In this document: positions 31,907 to 42,377 of the stretch, piece by piece
Layout: each line of letters begins with the position of its first letter
Numbering within the stretch: the first letter of the stretch is position 1
Program-made: the position numbers and the translations under genes
The notes under the pieces: generated by a model
The model's input: only the letters and a program-made list of their open reading frames with translations
Database searches by the model: none
Told to the model about the DNA's origin: nothing
Assembly (NCBI RefSeq): GCF_030547075.1
Contig: NZ_JAUOQH010000003.1
Location: forward strand, 124,001-188,000
Length of the DNA stretch: 64,000 nt
Direction of reading: 5' to 3'
Origin: Alteromonas sp. 1_MG-2023
GTDB taxonomy: Bacteria > Pseudomonadota > Gammaproteobacteria > Enterobacterales > Alteromonadaceae

Positions 31907-32848
31907 CTATGGCATAGGATCCAAATCCGCCCCTTCTTTTTCCACCTGTGGTGGCATCAAGTCTTCTTTGCTGATACCCAGCGACAACGCCACTGAACTT
32001 GCAATATAAACTGATGAATACGTACCAACAACAACACCAAACAATAATGCAGTAGCAAAACCGTGAATGAGTGCGCCACCTTTATAGAACAAGGCAATTA
32101 ACACTAATACCGTGGTGAGTGATGTAATGATTGTACGATTCAAAGTTTGAGTAAGCGAAATATTGATAATATCAATTGGCTCGCCCTTACGAATCTTGCG
32201 GAAATTCTCACGAATACGGTCACACACAACGATAGTATCGTTTAGCGAGTAACCTATTACGGCGAGTACCGCCGCTAATACCGTCAAATCGAACTCAAGC
32301 TGTAATATTGAGAACAAGCCTAGTGTTAAGATAACGTCGTGAGCAAGAGCCGAAACAGAGCCCAATGCAAAGCGCCATTCAAAACGCATCGCTACGTAAA
32401 TCAAAATACAGATAAGTGCTACCAGCATGGCTAGACCACCTTGCTCAGTAAGCTCTTCACCCACATTTGGCCCCACAAATTCAATACGACGCATATCAAC
32501 AACGGTACCATCGGCGCGAAGTGCTTCTAGCACTTGCTCACCAATAGTCGCTGCTTTTACACCATCACGAGGGGCAATACGAATAAGTACTTCATGGCTA
32601 CTTCCGAAGTTTTGCACAATAGCATCTTCGAATTCAGCGTTATTAAGTAACTTACGGATAGATTCTAAGTTCGCTGCATCTTCGTAACCTACTTCAATAA
32701 GGGTTCCGCCAGTGAAGTCTAACCCCCAATTTAAGCTATTTACGCCTAATGACACAAAAGAACCTAAAATAAGAAGTGTAGATAACACCATAGCAGGCAT
32801 GCGAAGACGCATGAAATTAACGGTTTCGGATAAGTTTAATAGCTGCAT
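31907..32848 (-). CDS. secF: Protein translocase subunit SecF
   Basis: SecF, with SecD, uses the proton motive force to complete protein export through SecYEG in the inner membrane. The 313-aa product has the first membrane helix, the periplasmic domain containing GLDFTGGTLIEV, and the C-terminal five-helix bundle with VIGYSLNDTIVVCDRIREN and GTYSSVYIASSVAL. It follows secD by 9 bp on the same strand. The C-terminal tail is short and acidic. Length and motifs are typical. Confidence 0.96.
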   Translation of the reverse strand: MQLLNLSETVNFMRLRMPAMVLSTLLILGSFVSLGVNSLNWGLDFTGGTLIEVGYEDAANLESIRKLLNNAEFEDAIVQNFGSSHEVLIRIAPRDGVKAATIGEQVLEALRADGTVVDMRRIEFVGPNVGEELTEQGGLAMLVALICILIYVAMRFEWRFALGSVSALAHDVILTLGLFSILQLEFDLTVLAAVLAVIGYSLNDTIVVCDRIRENFRKIRKGEPIDIINISLTQTLNRTIITSLTTVLVLIALFYKGGALIHGFATALLFGVVVGTYSSVYIASSVALSLGISKEDLMPPQVEKEGADLDPMP

Positions 32849-32857
32849 AATTTGCTC

Positions 32858-34702
32858 CTAAATCGCCAATTTCTCTACGCGTCTGCCGCCCCACACTGCG
32901 TTAACAATTACGCGTGTAACCAAAATGGCAGTAAACATAGATGTTGCAATACCAATCATCAGCGTAATAGAGAAGCCTTTAATTGGACCGGTTCCCACTG
33001 CAAACAAAATAAGCCCAGCAAGGAAGGTAGTAATATTGGCATCAAGGATGGTAGAAAATGCACTGTCGTACCCCTGATGAATAGCTTGTTGTGGACTACG
33101 TCCATCTCGCAATTCTTCTCGAATACGCTCAAATATCAGCACGTTGGCATCTACTGCCATACCGACGGTAAGTACGATACCCGCCATACCTGGTAATGTT
33201 AACGTAGCCCCTGGGATCATAGACATAATGCCTACTATCATCACTAAGTTAGTGATAAGAGCAACATTCGCCACAATACCAAACGCCTTGTAGTAAATAA
33301 GCATGAAAACAAGCACAGCAATTACGCCGTAAACAATCGCCTGTGTGCCTAGCTCAATATTTTCTTTACCTAAGCTTGGCCCAACTGTGCGTTCTTCAAC
33401 AATTTGAATAGGCGCAATCAATGCTCCGGCACGGAGTAACAAGGCTAAGTCACGGGCTTCTTTCGGTGAATCTAGACCCGTAATTTGAAATTTACTGCCT
33501 AACTGTGCACGAATAGTAGCTACAGAAATAACCTGTTCGTGCTTTTCAAATATTAGCTTGTCGTCTTTGTTACGCTCGCCGTTCGACTTGTATTCAATAA
33601 ATACCGTAGCCATCGGCTTACCAATATTGCCTCGAGTTGAGCGAGACATTTTATTGCCGCCCTCAGAATCAAGAGAAATATTAACGTTAGGCAAACCGTA
33701 CTCATCAACACCGCTGTTCGCATCAATGATGTGGCTTCCGGTAAGCATGATGCGTTTTTCAAGAAGCTGAGGAATGCCTTGCTGGTCTTCAATAACTTGA
33801 GATCCAGCAGGTACGCGGCCATTTAATGCGTCACGTACGTCGTTTTTCTGGTCAACCATTCTAAATTCTAACGTTGCCGTTGCATTTAGAATTTCTTTTG
33901 CGCGAGCGGTGTCTTGAATACCTGGAAGTTGCACAACAATGCGATCAGCACCTTGCTTTTGAACCAAAGGCTCAGCAACACCTAACTGGTTAACACGATT
34001 ACGAATAATCGTAATGTTTTGCTTAACCGCATTCTCGCGAATCTCTTGAAGTTTAGCTTCAGAGAAAACCGCGCGAAGGACTAAATCATCAGTTTGGTTT
34101 AACGTAAGGTCACGATTTTGATTGCGTAGGAAGAACTCTGCTTTATCTAAGGTTTCTTCATCGCGAAAGGTAATTTCAACGTAGTCGTCTTTTTGCGTTA
34201 CACCACGATAGCGAATGCCTTCTTCACGAAGAGAAGTACGAAAACCGCTTTCAGCATCTTCCAATGACTTGGTGATCACTTCGGTCATGTCCACTTCCAT
34301 TAAGAAATGAACGCCACCGCGTAAATCCAAACCTAGTTTCATTGGCGTACCACCTAGCCCTTCAAGCCATTCTGGCGTATCAGGTGCAAGGTTCATTGCC
34401 ACGAAATAATCGTCGCCAAGAACATCTTCTAACACTTCACGGGCAACTAGCTGAGTATCTGAATCTGAAATTCGAACAAGAATTTGTTCGTCTTCAAATT
34501 CGATGCGTTTGGGGGTAATGCCTTTAGCCGACAACGCAGACTCAACTTGGCCTACCATCGACTCGGTAACGACAGCATCACGACCGGCAGAAATCTGCAC
34601 CGCGTGATCTTCACCGTAAATGTTGGGAAGTGCATAAAGTGCGCATAGTCCAATGACGATAAGCGTACTTAGCACTTTCCAGATTGAATTTTTATTTAGC
34701 AC
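32858..34702 (-). CDS. secD: Protein translocase subunit SecD
   Basis: The 614-aa product has the N-terminal membrane helix, the large periplasmic P1 region beginning around [18 protein letters not shown], and a C-terminal six-helix bundle with [19 protein letters not shown], the conserved proton-path segment. Its length matches the E. coli protein (615 aa). It is part of the yajC-secD-secF operon; yajC ends 55 bp upstream. Nothing is unusual. Confidence 0.97.
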   Translation of the reverse strand: MLNKNSIWKVLSTLIVIGLCALYALPNIYGEDHAVQISAGRDAVVTESMVGQVESALSAKGITPKRIEFEDEQILVRISDSDTQLVAREVLEDVLGDDYFVAMNLAPDTPEWLEGLGGTPMKLGLDLRGGVHFLMEVDMTEVITKSLEDAESGFRTSLREEGIRYRGVTQKDDYVEITFRDEETLDKAEFFLRNQNRDLTLNQTDDLVLRAVFSEAKLQEIRENAVKQNITIIRNRVNQLGVAEPLVQKQGADRIVVQLPGIQDTARAKEILNATATLEFRMVDQKNDVRDALNGRVPAGSQVIEDQQGIPQLLEKRIMLTGSHIIDANSGVDEYGLPNVNISLDSEGGNKMSRSTRGNIGKPMATVFIEYKSNGERNKDDKLIFEKHEQVISVATIRAQLGSKFQITGLDSPKEARDLALLLRAGALIAPIQIVEERTVGPSLGKENIELGTQAIVYGVIAVLVFMLIYYKAFGIVANVALITNLVMIVGIMSMIPGATLTLPGMAGIVLTVGMAVDANVLIFERIREELRDGRSPQQAIHQGYDSAFSTILDANITTFLAGLILFAVGTGPIKGFSITLMIGIATSMFTAILVTRVIVNAVWGGRRVEKLAI

Positions 34703-34757
34703 TGGATAGTTCCTTTCGTGCCAGTACCGGGAAGGTCCCGGCCCCGGCGTTTCTCAA

Positions 34758-35096
34758 TTACAGCGACTTCATAGTGCCTTTAGGCAAAACAGCAGTAACA
34801 GATGATTTCTGTACAACGATGTTGTTAGTGTCGTTTAGTGAAATTTCGATGAAATCTTTTTCATCAGACACTTTAGTAATACGACCAACAATACCGCCTT
34901 GCGTTAGTACTTCATCGCCTTTACCCAGTGAGGTAACTAAGTTTTTATGCTCTTTTACACGCTTCGCTTGAGGGCGATAAAGTAGGAAGTAAAAGATTAA
35001 ACCGAACACGGCCAACATGATGATCATTTCCATGCCACCGCCTTGTGCAGCGCCGCCAGAAGCTTGCGCATGTGCGCTTGAGATAAATAGGCTCAT
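34758..35096 (-). CDS. yajC: Preprotein translocase accessory subunit YajC
   Basis: YajC is the small single-span inner-membrane partner of SecDF. The 112-aa product begins MSLFISSAHAQASGG, parallel to E. coli YajC. It has the membrane helix MIIMLAVFGLIFYFLLYRPQ, then KRVKEHKNLVTSLGKGDEVL and the conserved end VLPKGTMK. I chose ATG 35096 over an in-frame TTG at 35108 on the basis of this alignment and GGGGAA upstream. It lies 24 bp downstream of tgt. Confidence 0.94.
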   Translation of the reverse strand: MSLFISSAHAQASGGAAQGGGMEMIIMLAVFGLIFYFLLYRPQAKRVKEHKNLVTSLGKGDEVLTQGGIVGRITKVSDEKDFIEISLNDTNNIVVQKSSVTAVLPKGTMKSL

Positions 35097-35120
35097 AAAA
35101 TTCCCCAATTATTTTCGTTG

Positions 35121-36248
<1,128 letters not shown>

Positions 36249-36411
36249 TCAAGCGCGCCTTCTGGCGCTGGGTCAAACGAAATTGCCGGCGATTATACCA
36301 GTTATTCTGGTGAGATCATGCCCAATACGCATGTTTATCGTTAAGATAAAGAAATTGGAAGCTCATCCCCTTCCCTATTCTCGCAAATAACACTTTTATA
36401 TCGGTTATCAA

Positions 36412-37476
36412 CTAGGCTTTTTCAATAAACATACTGTCGCCGTAACTAAAGAAACGATATTCTTTTTCAATAGCTTGTTCATAAGCGCTCATCACGTTTT
36501 CTCTGCCTGCGAAGGCACTAATTAACATCATGAGGGTCGATTCAGGTAAATGAAAGTTAGTGAACATGGCATCAACCACTCTAAAGGTAAAACCTGGGTA
36601 GATAAAAATTTCGGTATCTGAATAAAACGGCGCAATGACAGGATTTTCAGTATCGCCATTGTCAATCGCTAGTTCAGCGCTGGCTTTAGCTGCTGATTCC
36701 AACGAACGAACCGATGTAGTCCCTACCGCAATAACTCGCTTGCCATTCGCTTTAGTTGCTAATACGGCATCAACCACGTCTTGGGATACTTCAGCGTATT
36801 CAGCATGCATTTTATGCTCTTCAATATTTTCCACCCGCACTGGCTGAAAAGTCCCCGCGCCAACGTGCAAGGTGACAAAGGCTAAATTCACGCCCTTTGC
36901 TTTTAGTGCGGCCAACATATCGTCATCGAAATGCAAGCCTGCAGTTGGGGCCGCTACTGCTCCTGGCGTTTCGTTGTATACCGTTTGATAACGTTCTTTG
37001 TCGGTAGACTCATCAGGGCGGTCTATATAAGGAGGCAATGGCATATGGCCATACTGTTCTAATAATGAAAGCGCCGTCTCTTCATGGTCAAAGCGTAATA
37101 GAAACAAGGCATCGTCACGCCCTTCAACGGTAATATTCACATGCTCCTCTAGCAATAAGCGAGTGCCGGGTTTTGGTGCTTTGCTCGCTCGTACATGCGC
37201 AAGGGCGGTGTGCTCAGTTAAAATACGCTCAATAAGCACCTCAACTTGGCCACCGGTTTCCTTTTTGCCCAATAATCGCGCTGGGATAACCCGAGTATTG
37301 TTAAAAACCAGTAGGTCGCCGCTGTCCAGTAACGACAGCATGTCATTGAACATGGAATGCGTAACAGTGCCAGTTTTGCCATCTAACAGTAGTAAACGAC
37401 TGGCCGTTCTACTTTCAGTGGGATACTTAGCAATAAGGTGCTCGGGAAGCGTAAAACGGTAATCTGATAATTTCAT
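36412..37476 (-). CDS. queA: S-adenosylmethionine:tRNA ribosyltransferase-isomerase
   Basis: QueA transfers and isomerises the ribose of SAM onto preQ1-tRNA to give epoxyqueuosine. The 354-aa product begins [19 protein letters not shown] and has the diagnostic [30 protein letters not shown] and [17 protein letters not shown] motifs. A 178-bp gap separates it from tgt, so tgt may have an additional promoter. No abnormality is seen. Confidence 0.97.
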   Translation of the reverse strand: MKLSDYRFTLPEHLIAKYPTESRTASRLLLLDGKTGTVTHSMFNDMLSLLDSGDLLVFNNTRVIPARLLGKKETGGQVEVLIERILTEHTALAHVRASKAPKPGTRLLLEEHVNITVEGRDDALFLLRFDHEETALSLLEQYGHMPLPPYIDRPDESTDKERYQTVYNETPGAVAAPTAGLHFDDDMLAALKAKGVNLAFVTLHVGAGTFQPVRVENIEEHKMHAEYAEVSQDVVDAVLATKANGKRVIAVGTTSVRSLESAAKASAELAIDNGDTENPVIAPFYSDTEIFIYPGFTFRVVDAMFTNFHLPESTLMMLISAFAGRENVMSAYEQAIEKEYRFFSYGDSMFIEKA

Positions 37477-37645
37477 ATTGTATTAACTTTGCTGGTGCCA
37501 TAATTAACTAAAGGATTAAGACCAAAGTCTTATATTAAGTAAATTTAAGTTACCACTCGAAAAGGCAACTTTGAGTAGAACACACATTTATAAACTTACC
37601 CAACACCATTCAAACACTTACTTCCACTAGCCTAAAGTAGAGATG
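37477..37645. other. Region upstream of queA, left part of a divergent spacer
   Basis: No coding frame is supported. It should contain the minus-strand queA promoter. To its right lies a plus-strand promoter-like site and an orphan terminator (separate entry). Confidence 0.4.
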
Positions 37646-37801
37646 TATAATTTCCAATACCTACTTATAGGACACAATACGGTTAAATATCATGCAGCGA
37701 TAGAAGAAAAAACCTTAAACGGTTAAGATACGTTTCAGATAGTGATGATGTTCTCCCTTAACATTCCTTATCTTAGACCCGACATTTGTCGGGTTTTTTT
37801 T
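37646..37801 (+). ncRNA. Candidate small RNA (promoter-like site plus orphan terminator)
   Basis: A TATAAT -10 box lies at 37646-37651 (weak -35 TTCCAC 18 nt upstream). About 120 nt further on is a strong intrinsic terminator at 37777-37801 (ACCCGAC, ATTT loop, GTCGGGT, then seven or more T). No plus-strand gene ends between queA (which faces left) and this terminator, and no open frame with a ribosome site is evident inside. A transcript of roughly 140 nt would include a CUUAAACGGUUAAG stem and a single-stranded pyrimidine stretch GUUCUCCCUU that could pair with ribosome sites. Identity with a known sRNA was not recognised. Confidence 0.45.
37777..37801 (+). terminator. Orphan intrinsic terminator
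   Basis: ACCCGAC, ATTT, GTCGGGT followed by a T-tract on the plus strand only. The T-tract orientation excludes service to the minus-strand gene at 37871-38137. Confidence 0.85.
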
Positions 37802-37870
37802 CGCTCATTTATTGCTCATCGTCAATCATGAACGTTGACTTTATTTCTTAATCCATGTGATGGGGGCATT

Positions 37871-38137
37871 TTACCTGTTTGTATCGTCAAGATCAGTTAA
37901 GATTTCTTCGATTAATGCCGCATCCACCGCTCGCGCTTTTAGTACGTATAATATTTGTACTAATAGGTCTGCCCCCATAATTCCTTTGTTTACCTTGTTC
38001 CTCAGATTATCAGCGCTTTGTTCTACGCCAATGTCGGCTAAACGCTGGCTGAGCGCTTGATATTTTACTCCACGCACAGACATTTCAGACTTAACGAGTC
38101 GTGCTACGGTTTGTCGCCATGCATTTTTAGCACTCAA
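37871..38137 (-). CDS. DUF6471-type small protein
   Basis: The 88-aa product, NAWRQTVARLVKSEMSVRGV then KYQALSQRLADIGVEQSADN then LRNKVNKGIMGADLLVQILY, matches the pattern of small HTH-like proteins annotated as DUF6471. In these an N-terminal helix is followed by a motif in which a gene-regulatory HTH (YQALSQRL...NLRNKVNKG) is recognisable. It may bind DNA as a small Cro-like regulator; no function is established. It is divergent from the yjfI-type operon, 183 bp from its first start codon. Confidence 0.7.
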   Translation of the reverse strand: MSAKNAWRQTVARLVKSEMSVRGVKYQALSQRLADIGVEQSADNLRNKVNKGIMGADLLVQILYVLKARAVDAALIEEILTDLDDTNR

Positions 38138-38207
38138 TTTAACACCCCATTTGTGACGTATGATTTACAAAAACACACTTTTTTACACATTTAAAGCGTA
38201 TTCGTTG

Positions 38208-38237
38208 TTGACGATTATGGCATAATGGGTCTACACT
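38208..38237 (+). promoter_or_regulatory. Promoter candidate for the yjf-type operon
   Basis: TTGACG (38208-38213), an 18-nt spacer and TACACT (38232-38237) lie 84 nt before the first start codon at 38321. Spacing is slightly long and the -10 box weak. Confidence 0.35.
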
Positions 38238-38320
38238 GCAAGTCAAGAATATTGGCGAGTGCGGAAATTGTGGTTACAGTGGCACTCGACATTATCGCTT
38301 CAATCGAAAAGGAGAACTGT

Positions 38321-38710
38321 ATGAGTTGGGATCTAGAGAGCATCGAATCTTTGTTTAAAGGGCACGATGACTTTGTGGTGACGCGTGAGGAAAACTGTTT
38401 ACTCATTGCGAATCAAGATGGTATCGACGCGTGGCTAGCTATAAGCGGCGAGCAAATTTTAGTAGAAACCTTATTGTTTGCTTCATCAGAAGTGAAAGAC
38501 AAAGCGGCTTTAGATCACGAGATTTTATCTACCCATATGCTGTTCCCATTAACCACGGTAGGCATTTCGACTGTTGGTGACGAAGAGTATTACGTTGCCT
38601 TTGGTGCCCTAAGTGCACAGTCGAAGTCAGAAAGTATTGTGATTGAAGTAGAAACACTGTTTCAGAACGTTGCATCATTTTTAGATGCCTACGAAACACA
38701 CCTTAGTTAA
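38321..38710 (+). CDS. yjfI: YjfI-like DUF2170 protein
   Basis: The 129-aa product begins MSWDLESIESLFKGHDDFVV and shows the DUF2170 pattern with LPLTTVGI-like FPLTTVGISTVGDEEYYVAF and the acidic EVETLFQNV. I place the start at ATG 38321 because AAGGAG lies 6 nt upstream; the frame is open further upstream without such a site. It is the first gene of a co-directional cluster matching the E. coli yjfIJKLMC order. The role is poorly defined but linked to the PspA-like membrane-stress protein encoded next. Soluble, no signal. Confidence 0.8.
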   Translation: MSWDLESIESLFKGHDDFVVTREENCLLIANQDGIDAWLAISGEQILVETLLFASSEVKDKAALDHEILSTHMLFPLTTVGISTVGDEEYYVAFGALSAQSKSESIVIEVETLFQNVASFLDAYETHLS

Positions 38711-38733
38711 TATTTACTTCGAAGGAGAAGCGA

Positions 38734-39414
38734 ATGTCAGTTTGGAAAAAATTAGTTACTGCAGTAAAGGGTGGTGCCAACGAAGCGGCACAGTCGGTAG
38801 TAGATAGCCAGGCTATCCGTATTCTGGAGCAGGAAATTAGAGAAGCTAAAGAAGAGTTACGTAAATCTGATCATGCAAGAACACAGATTTTAGCGAAATG
38901 TAAGTTGTCGCAGCAAAAAGTTGCTAGCTTTAACTCTTCCATTTCAGAATATGAAGCGCATGCGCGTAAAGCGATTGATAACGATCGCCAACTCGCGCTT
39001 GATTGTGCTCAGAAGGTGTCTGAATTGAAGGAAGAACAATCGCAAGAACAAGCGTACCTTGATCAGTTCCAAACATCAGAAAAGCAATTGGCGCAAAATA
39101 TTCAGCAAGCGAAAGCGAACTTACGTCGCTTAGAGCAGCAAGTGGATATGGTAAAAGCCACTGAAAGTGTACAAAAAGCACAAGTTGCGGTTTCATCTCG
39201 CCATATGGGCGCGAACAGTAAAATGAAAACCGCGACAGAATCGTTATCTCGCATTCAAGATAAACAGAAAATGCGTACTGCTGAACTTCAAGCGGCTGAA
39301 GAACTAGCCACTGAAGAGTCGAGCAGCGATTTAGAGAAGCGACTTTCAGAAGCCGGTATTAAAGGTGGTAAAACATCTGCCGATGATGAACTTGCTCGTA
39401 TTTTAGGCAAATAA
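38734..39414 (+). CDS. yjfJ: PspA/IM30-family protein (YjfJ-like)
   Basis: The 226-aa product is almost entirely coiled coil, beginning MSVWKKLVTAVKGGANEAAQ and continuing with heptads such as RILEQEIREAKEELRKSDHA. This is the PspA/IM30/Vipp1 architecture. These proteins assemble into ESCRT-III-like rods or rings on the inner membrane and help keep it intact. The N-terminal amphipathic helix is recognisable; the C-terminus ends SADDELARILGK. A strong GAAGGAG ribosome site precedes it. It lies 23 bp after yjfI and is followed by a hairpin that may reduce expression of the downstream genes. Confidence 0.88.
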   Translation: MSVWKKLVTAVKGGANEAAQSVVDSQAIRILEQEIREAKEELRKSDHARTQILAKCKLSQQKVASFNSSISEYEAHARKAIDNDRQLALDCAQKVSELKEEQSQEQAYLDQFQTSEKQLAQNIQQAKANLRRLEQQVDMVKATESVQKAQVAVSSRHMGANSKMKTATESLSRIQDKQKMRTAELQAAEELATEESSSDLEKRLSEAGIKGGKTSADDELARILGK

Positions 39415-39426
39415 AGTAATATTTAA

Positions 39427-39455
39427 CGGGAGCTTAGGCTCCCGCTTTGTCTTTT
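39427..39455 (+). terminator. Hairpin with T-rich tail after the PspA-like gene
   Basis: CGGGAGC, TTAG, GCTCCCG is followed by ctttgtctttt. The stem is perfect but the T-tract is interrupted, so it is a plausible weak or partial terminator inside the operon. Confidence 0.6.
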
Positions 39456-39517
39456 ATAGACATATCCCCCGCTTAAAGGCACAGTTAAGAAAAGACAAAC
39501 AAAGGTTGTTTCTCGCT

Positions 39518-40573
39518 ATGTCGCAATGGACAAAACTGCGCAAAATAATGTTGCAGTATTTCGCCGAGTCTCGCTGGTATACCATCTTAGGTGCCACCGC
39601 ATTTTATGGTGTGAGTAGTTACTGGCTACTTTATGCCGCCAATGAAAATGCATTAATTGCACAAGCCGATTTTATTTACTGGTTAGCAGTCACCGCATCT
39701 ACGGTAGGTTATGGCGACTTATCGCCCACCACATCTGCCGGCAAACTCATCGTTGCATTTTATGTTATTCCGCTAGGACTAAGTATTTTTGCCATGGTTA
39801 TTGGTCGAATTGCTGCCTGGGTATCTGGACAATGGAGAAAAGGGGTCATGGGCATGACAAGCCTTCACGTTAGTAAGCATATTTTAGTTATTGGTTGGAA
39901 TGAGCAACGCACCATGCTGCTGCTCAATTTATTACTGCAAGAGCGGCAAGACATGTCTGAACAACCGGACATTGTGTTGTGTGTAAAAGCCGACATTACT
40001 AACCCCATGCCTGGTGTTATTGAATTCGTAAAGGTAGATTCGTTTAATAAAGATGACGATATGGACAGGGCCTGTATAGATTCAGCGCAAACGATTCTTA
40101 TTGACAATCCACAAGACGACGTGACTATGACTACCGCATTGTATTGTTCAAAGCGGAATCCAGAAGCTCATCAGGTAGCCTATTTTAACGACGATAGCCT
40201 GGTAGGTTTGCTACAGGAACATTGCCCGAAGGTGGAATGTACGCCGAGTGTGGCCGTTGAAATGCTAGCCAAAGCGGCGTTTGACCCTGGTTCCAGTATG
40301 TTGCATCACGACTTACTCAGCGTAGATGAAGGCCAAGCCCAATTTTCAGTAAAAATTCCTAGCGATAGCCCAACCATTTCTGTCGCCAAATTATTTATGA
40401 ACTTAAAGCGCCGTCACGATGCCATATTCATAGGTTATGCCCCAGGCGGACAAGTAAAAGAAATGGTGGTAAACCCGCCGCTGGAGTCGACGTTAGCACC
40501 TGGCGATACTTTATTTTACATTGCCGACAGGCGCATTAAAGCTATCAACTGGCCATCGTTAGACGCCGAATAG
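39518..40573 (+). CDS. Two-helix potassium-type ion channel with cytoplasmic TrkA-N-like domain
   Basis: The 351-aa product has an N-terminal channel unit: a first helix near residues 21-40, the selectivity filter TVGYGD (62-67 counted from ATG 39518), and a second helix LIVAFYVIPLGLSIFAMVIG. A cytoplasmic domain of about 250 residues follows, beginning HVSKHILVIGWNEQRTMLLL, an RCK/TrkA-N-like Rossmann fold. In it the GxGxxG loop is GWNEQR, so the NAD-type glycine motif is not intact. It sits inside the yjf-type operon between yjfJ and yjfK. The link suggests a role in ion balance under membrane stress. ATG 39518 is chosen over TTG 39506. Confidence 0.85.
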   Translation: MSQWTKLRKIMLQYFAESRWYTILGATAFYGVSSYWLLYAANENALIAQADFIYWLAVTASTVGYGDLSPTTSAGKLIVAFYVIPLGLSIFAMVIGRIAAWVSGQWRKGVMGMTSLHVSKHILVIGWNEQRTMLLLNLLLQERQDMSEQPDIVLCVKADITNPMPGVIEFVKVDSFNKDDDMDRACIDSAQTILIDNPQDDVTMTTALYCSKRNPEAHQVAYFNDDSLVGLLQEHCPKVECTPSVAVEMLAKAAFDPGSSMLHHDLLSVDEGQAQFSVKIPSDSPTISVAKLFMNLKRRHDAIFIGYAPGGQVKEMVVNPPLESTLAPGDTLFYIADRRIKAINWPSLDAE

Positions 40574-40587
40574 CACAGGAGTGTATT

Positions 40588-41232
40588 GTGTTTAGTAAAT
40601 TATTTAAGAAAAAAGAGCCCGAAAAACCAAAAGCCCCAGAAGTGATGGGATTATACCTAGGTGGTTCATTCGAGCTAGATAATTTAAAGCTGTCGCTACT
40701 TGAGCCATCGCTCACGATAGAAGGCGCTGCTCGTTCACAACTAATTCAAGCTGTTGGCGAAGCGCCCCTTGATACTGGCGGTACTTTGCTGCGTTTTTAC
40801 ACTGATGATGACGCTTTTCTGCAAGTTGTATTAGATGGCGGGCTTACTGAAAACCACATTACTGACGTTAAACTGTGGCATTTTTACAGTACAGAAACTA
40901 TTGGCAGTGAACAACAATGGAAATCTTGCGTAAACTCTTTGATTAGCCAACCCACTTACACCCTTGATGGCAAAGTATTTAAGCGGGTTTGGGAAGCGGT
41001 AGGGGCTGAATCACCGCCCGTGGCAGTAACAGAAACCACCTACGAAGAAGATGAAGATGTTAGCACTACCGATCAATTTATGATGCTCTACGAACGAGAG
41101 ATAGAAAATGATAGAGTGGAATCATTACTGGTAGCGGGCGAAGAAAAGTTGGTAGGAAGCAACTTCGACCGTTGTCTAGTTATCTCCACAGGGTTTGATG
41201 TAGAGCCTGCAGATATCACAATAAATGGTTAA
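40588..41232 (+). CDS. yjfK: YjfK-like DUF2491 protein
   Basis: The 214-aa soluble protein begins MFSKLFKKKEPEKPKAPEVM, then GLYLGGSFELDNL, and has WHFYSTETIGSEQQW and RVWEAVG, matching the DUF2491 family (E. coli YjfK). The start is GTG with AGGAG 7 nt upstream. It is 14 bp after the channel gene and 24 bp before the DUF350 gene. Biochemical function is unknown; conserved linkage with PspA-like and DUF350 proteins points to envelope stress. Confidence 0.8.
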   Translation: MFSKLFKKKEPEKPKAPEVMGLYLGGSFELDNLKLSLLEPSLTIEGAARSQLIQAVGEAPLDTGGTLLRFYTDDDAFLQVVLDGGLTENHITDVKLWHFYSTETIGSEQQWKSCVNSLISQPTYTLDGKVFKRVWEAVGAESPPVAVTETTYEEDEDVSTTDQFMMLYEREIENDRVESLLVAGEEKLVGSNFDRCLVISTGFDVEPADITING

Positions 41233-41256
41233 CGACTAAAAGGGTAAGGAAGTTAT

Positions 41257-41673
41257 ATGGACACTATTATGAACTCGCTAAGCGGATTAGATAATTTCGC
41301 ATTGTATTTTGGGCTCTCAATTGTTTTCCTTTTTGTTTTCAAATTAGTGTACGCACTAGTGACCCCTCATGATGAGTGGAAGCTGGTAAAAGAAGAAAAA
41401 AATGTGGCGGCGGCTATTGGCTTCGGCGGTGCAATCATTGGATTTGCCATTGCGCTAGGTAGCGCAGCATCTAACTCTGTAGCTATTGTTGATTTCGTTA
41501 TCTGGGCAGTCGTCGCTATTATTGCGCAATCACTAGCTTTTGCATTATTACGTTTTACGTTTATGCCAAGAATTGCACAGCGTATTAATGAAAATGAAGT
41601 ATCTGCGGGTGTAATGCTAGCCAGTATGTCTATTGCAGTGGGTTTATTAAATGCGGCATGCATGACCTATTAA
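41257..41673 (+). CDS. yjfL: DUF350 membrane protein (YjfL-like)
   Basis: The 138-aa product has four membrane helices in two similar halves (about 14-33, 48-66, 78-100 and 112-134), the DUF350 arrangement. Characteristic residues are AAIGFGGAIIGFAIALGSAA and NEVSAGVMLASMSIAVGLLN. It is encoded between yjfK and yjfM as in E. coli. The role of DUF350 is not established; association with PspA-like proteins suggests a membrane-integrity function. Confidence 0.85.
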   Translation: MDTIMNSLSGLDNFALYFGLSIVFLFVFKLVYALVTPHDEWKLVKEEKNVAAAIGFGGAIIGFAIALGSAASNSVAIVDFVIWAVVAIIAQSLAFALLRFTFMPRIAQRINENEVSAGVMLASMSIAVGLLNAACMTY

Positions 41674-41682
41674 GGGGGAGCC

Positions 41683-42375
41683 ATGACAAATTCAAATAAA
41701 TCACACAATATGCAAGATAATATACAAGGCGATATGGCAGATAATAAATCAGGTATTGCTACCACCAGCCGCAAACGCAGTTCAGGTATTAATCTGTCTC
41801 GCATGCGTAAAAGCTATGCGTTAAAACCATTGGCTATTGGTATTGCCAGTGTTTTTCTCACTGCCTGCGGTGAAGAGAAACAAGACGCGCAAATTTATAC
41901 CTCATTAGAGGATTGCAAGCGTGACTTCCCTGATGCAGTAGAGCGCTGTGATGCGGCTTATAAAACCGCGACAGAAGAAGCGATGCGCACCAGCCCTCGC
42001 TTTAATAGCGAATACGATTGTGAGTACGAATTTGGTGCCAACCAATGTCGTACGGTGAACACCAATTCTGGCAGTGTATTTATGCCCTTTATGGCTGGCT
42101 TTATGGTAAGCCAGTTGTTATCGCCAAATCGTTATTACTCACAGCCACTCTATACCTCATACTCACCCTACTCTTCTTATCGTTCTCGTTGGGTTACCGC
42201 AGATGGCAACGTGTTTAGCGGTGATATTCGCAAGCGCAATTACAAAGTGGGCTCAGATACACTGAAACCTAAACCTACGGTAAACCGCACAATGAAACGC
42301 GGCGGTTTCGGTAGTAGTGTTAGGGCAAAATCATCGTGGGGCAGTAGCTCACGTAAAGGCAGTTGGGGCGGATAG
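41683..42375 (+). CDS. yjfM: DUF1190 lipoprotein (YjfM-like)
   Basis: The 230-aa product has a lipobox ([10 protein letters not shown], lipidated cysteine near residue 62) preceded by an unusually long charged N-terminal region of about 45 residues. DUF1190 sequence follows, including [20 protein letters not shown] and [20 protein letters not shown]. The C-terminal 60 residues are Ser/Gly/Arg-rich ([20 protein letters not shown]). It is probably anchored in the outer or inner membrane facing the periplasm. An internal start nearer [13 protein letters not shown] would give a more normal signal peptide, but the GGGGAG ribosome site supports ATG 41683. It overlaps or abuts the yjfC-like gene. 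Confidence 0.8.
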   Translation: MTNSNKSHNMQDNIQGDMADNKSGIATTSRKRSSGINLSRMRKSYALKPLAIGIASVFLTACGEEKQDAQIYTSLEDCKRDFPDAVERCDAAYKTATEEAMRTSPRFNSEYDCEYEFGANQCRTVNTNSGSVFMPFMAGFMVSQLLSPNRYYSQPLYTSYSPYSSYRSRWVTADGNVFSGDIRKRNYKVGSDTLKPKPTVNRTMKRGGFGSSVRAKSSWGSSSRKGSWGG

Positions 42376-42377
42376 CC

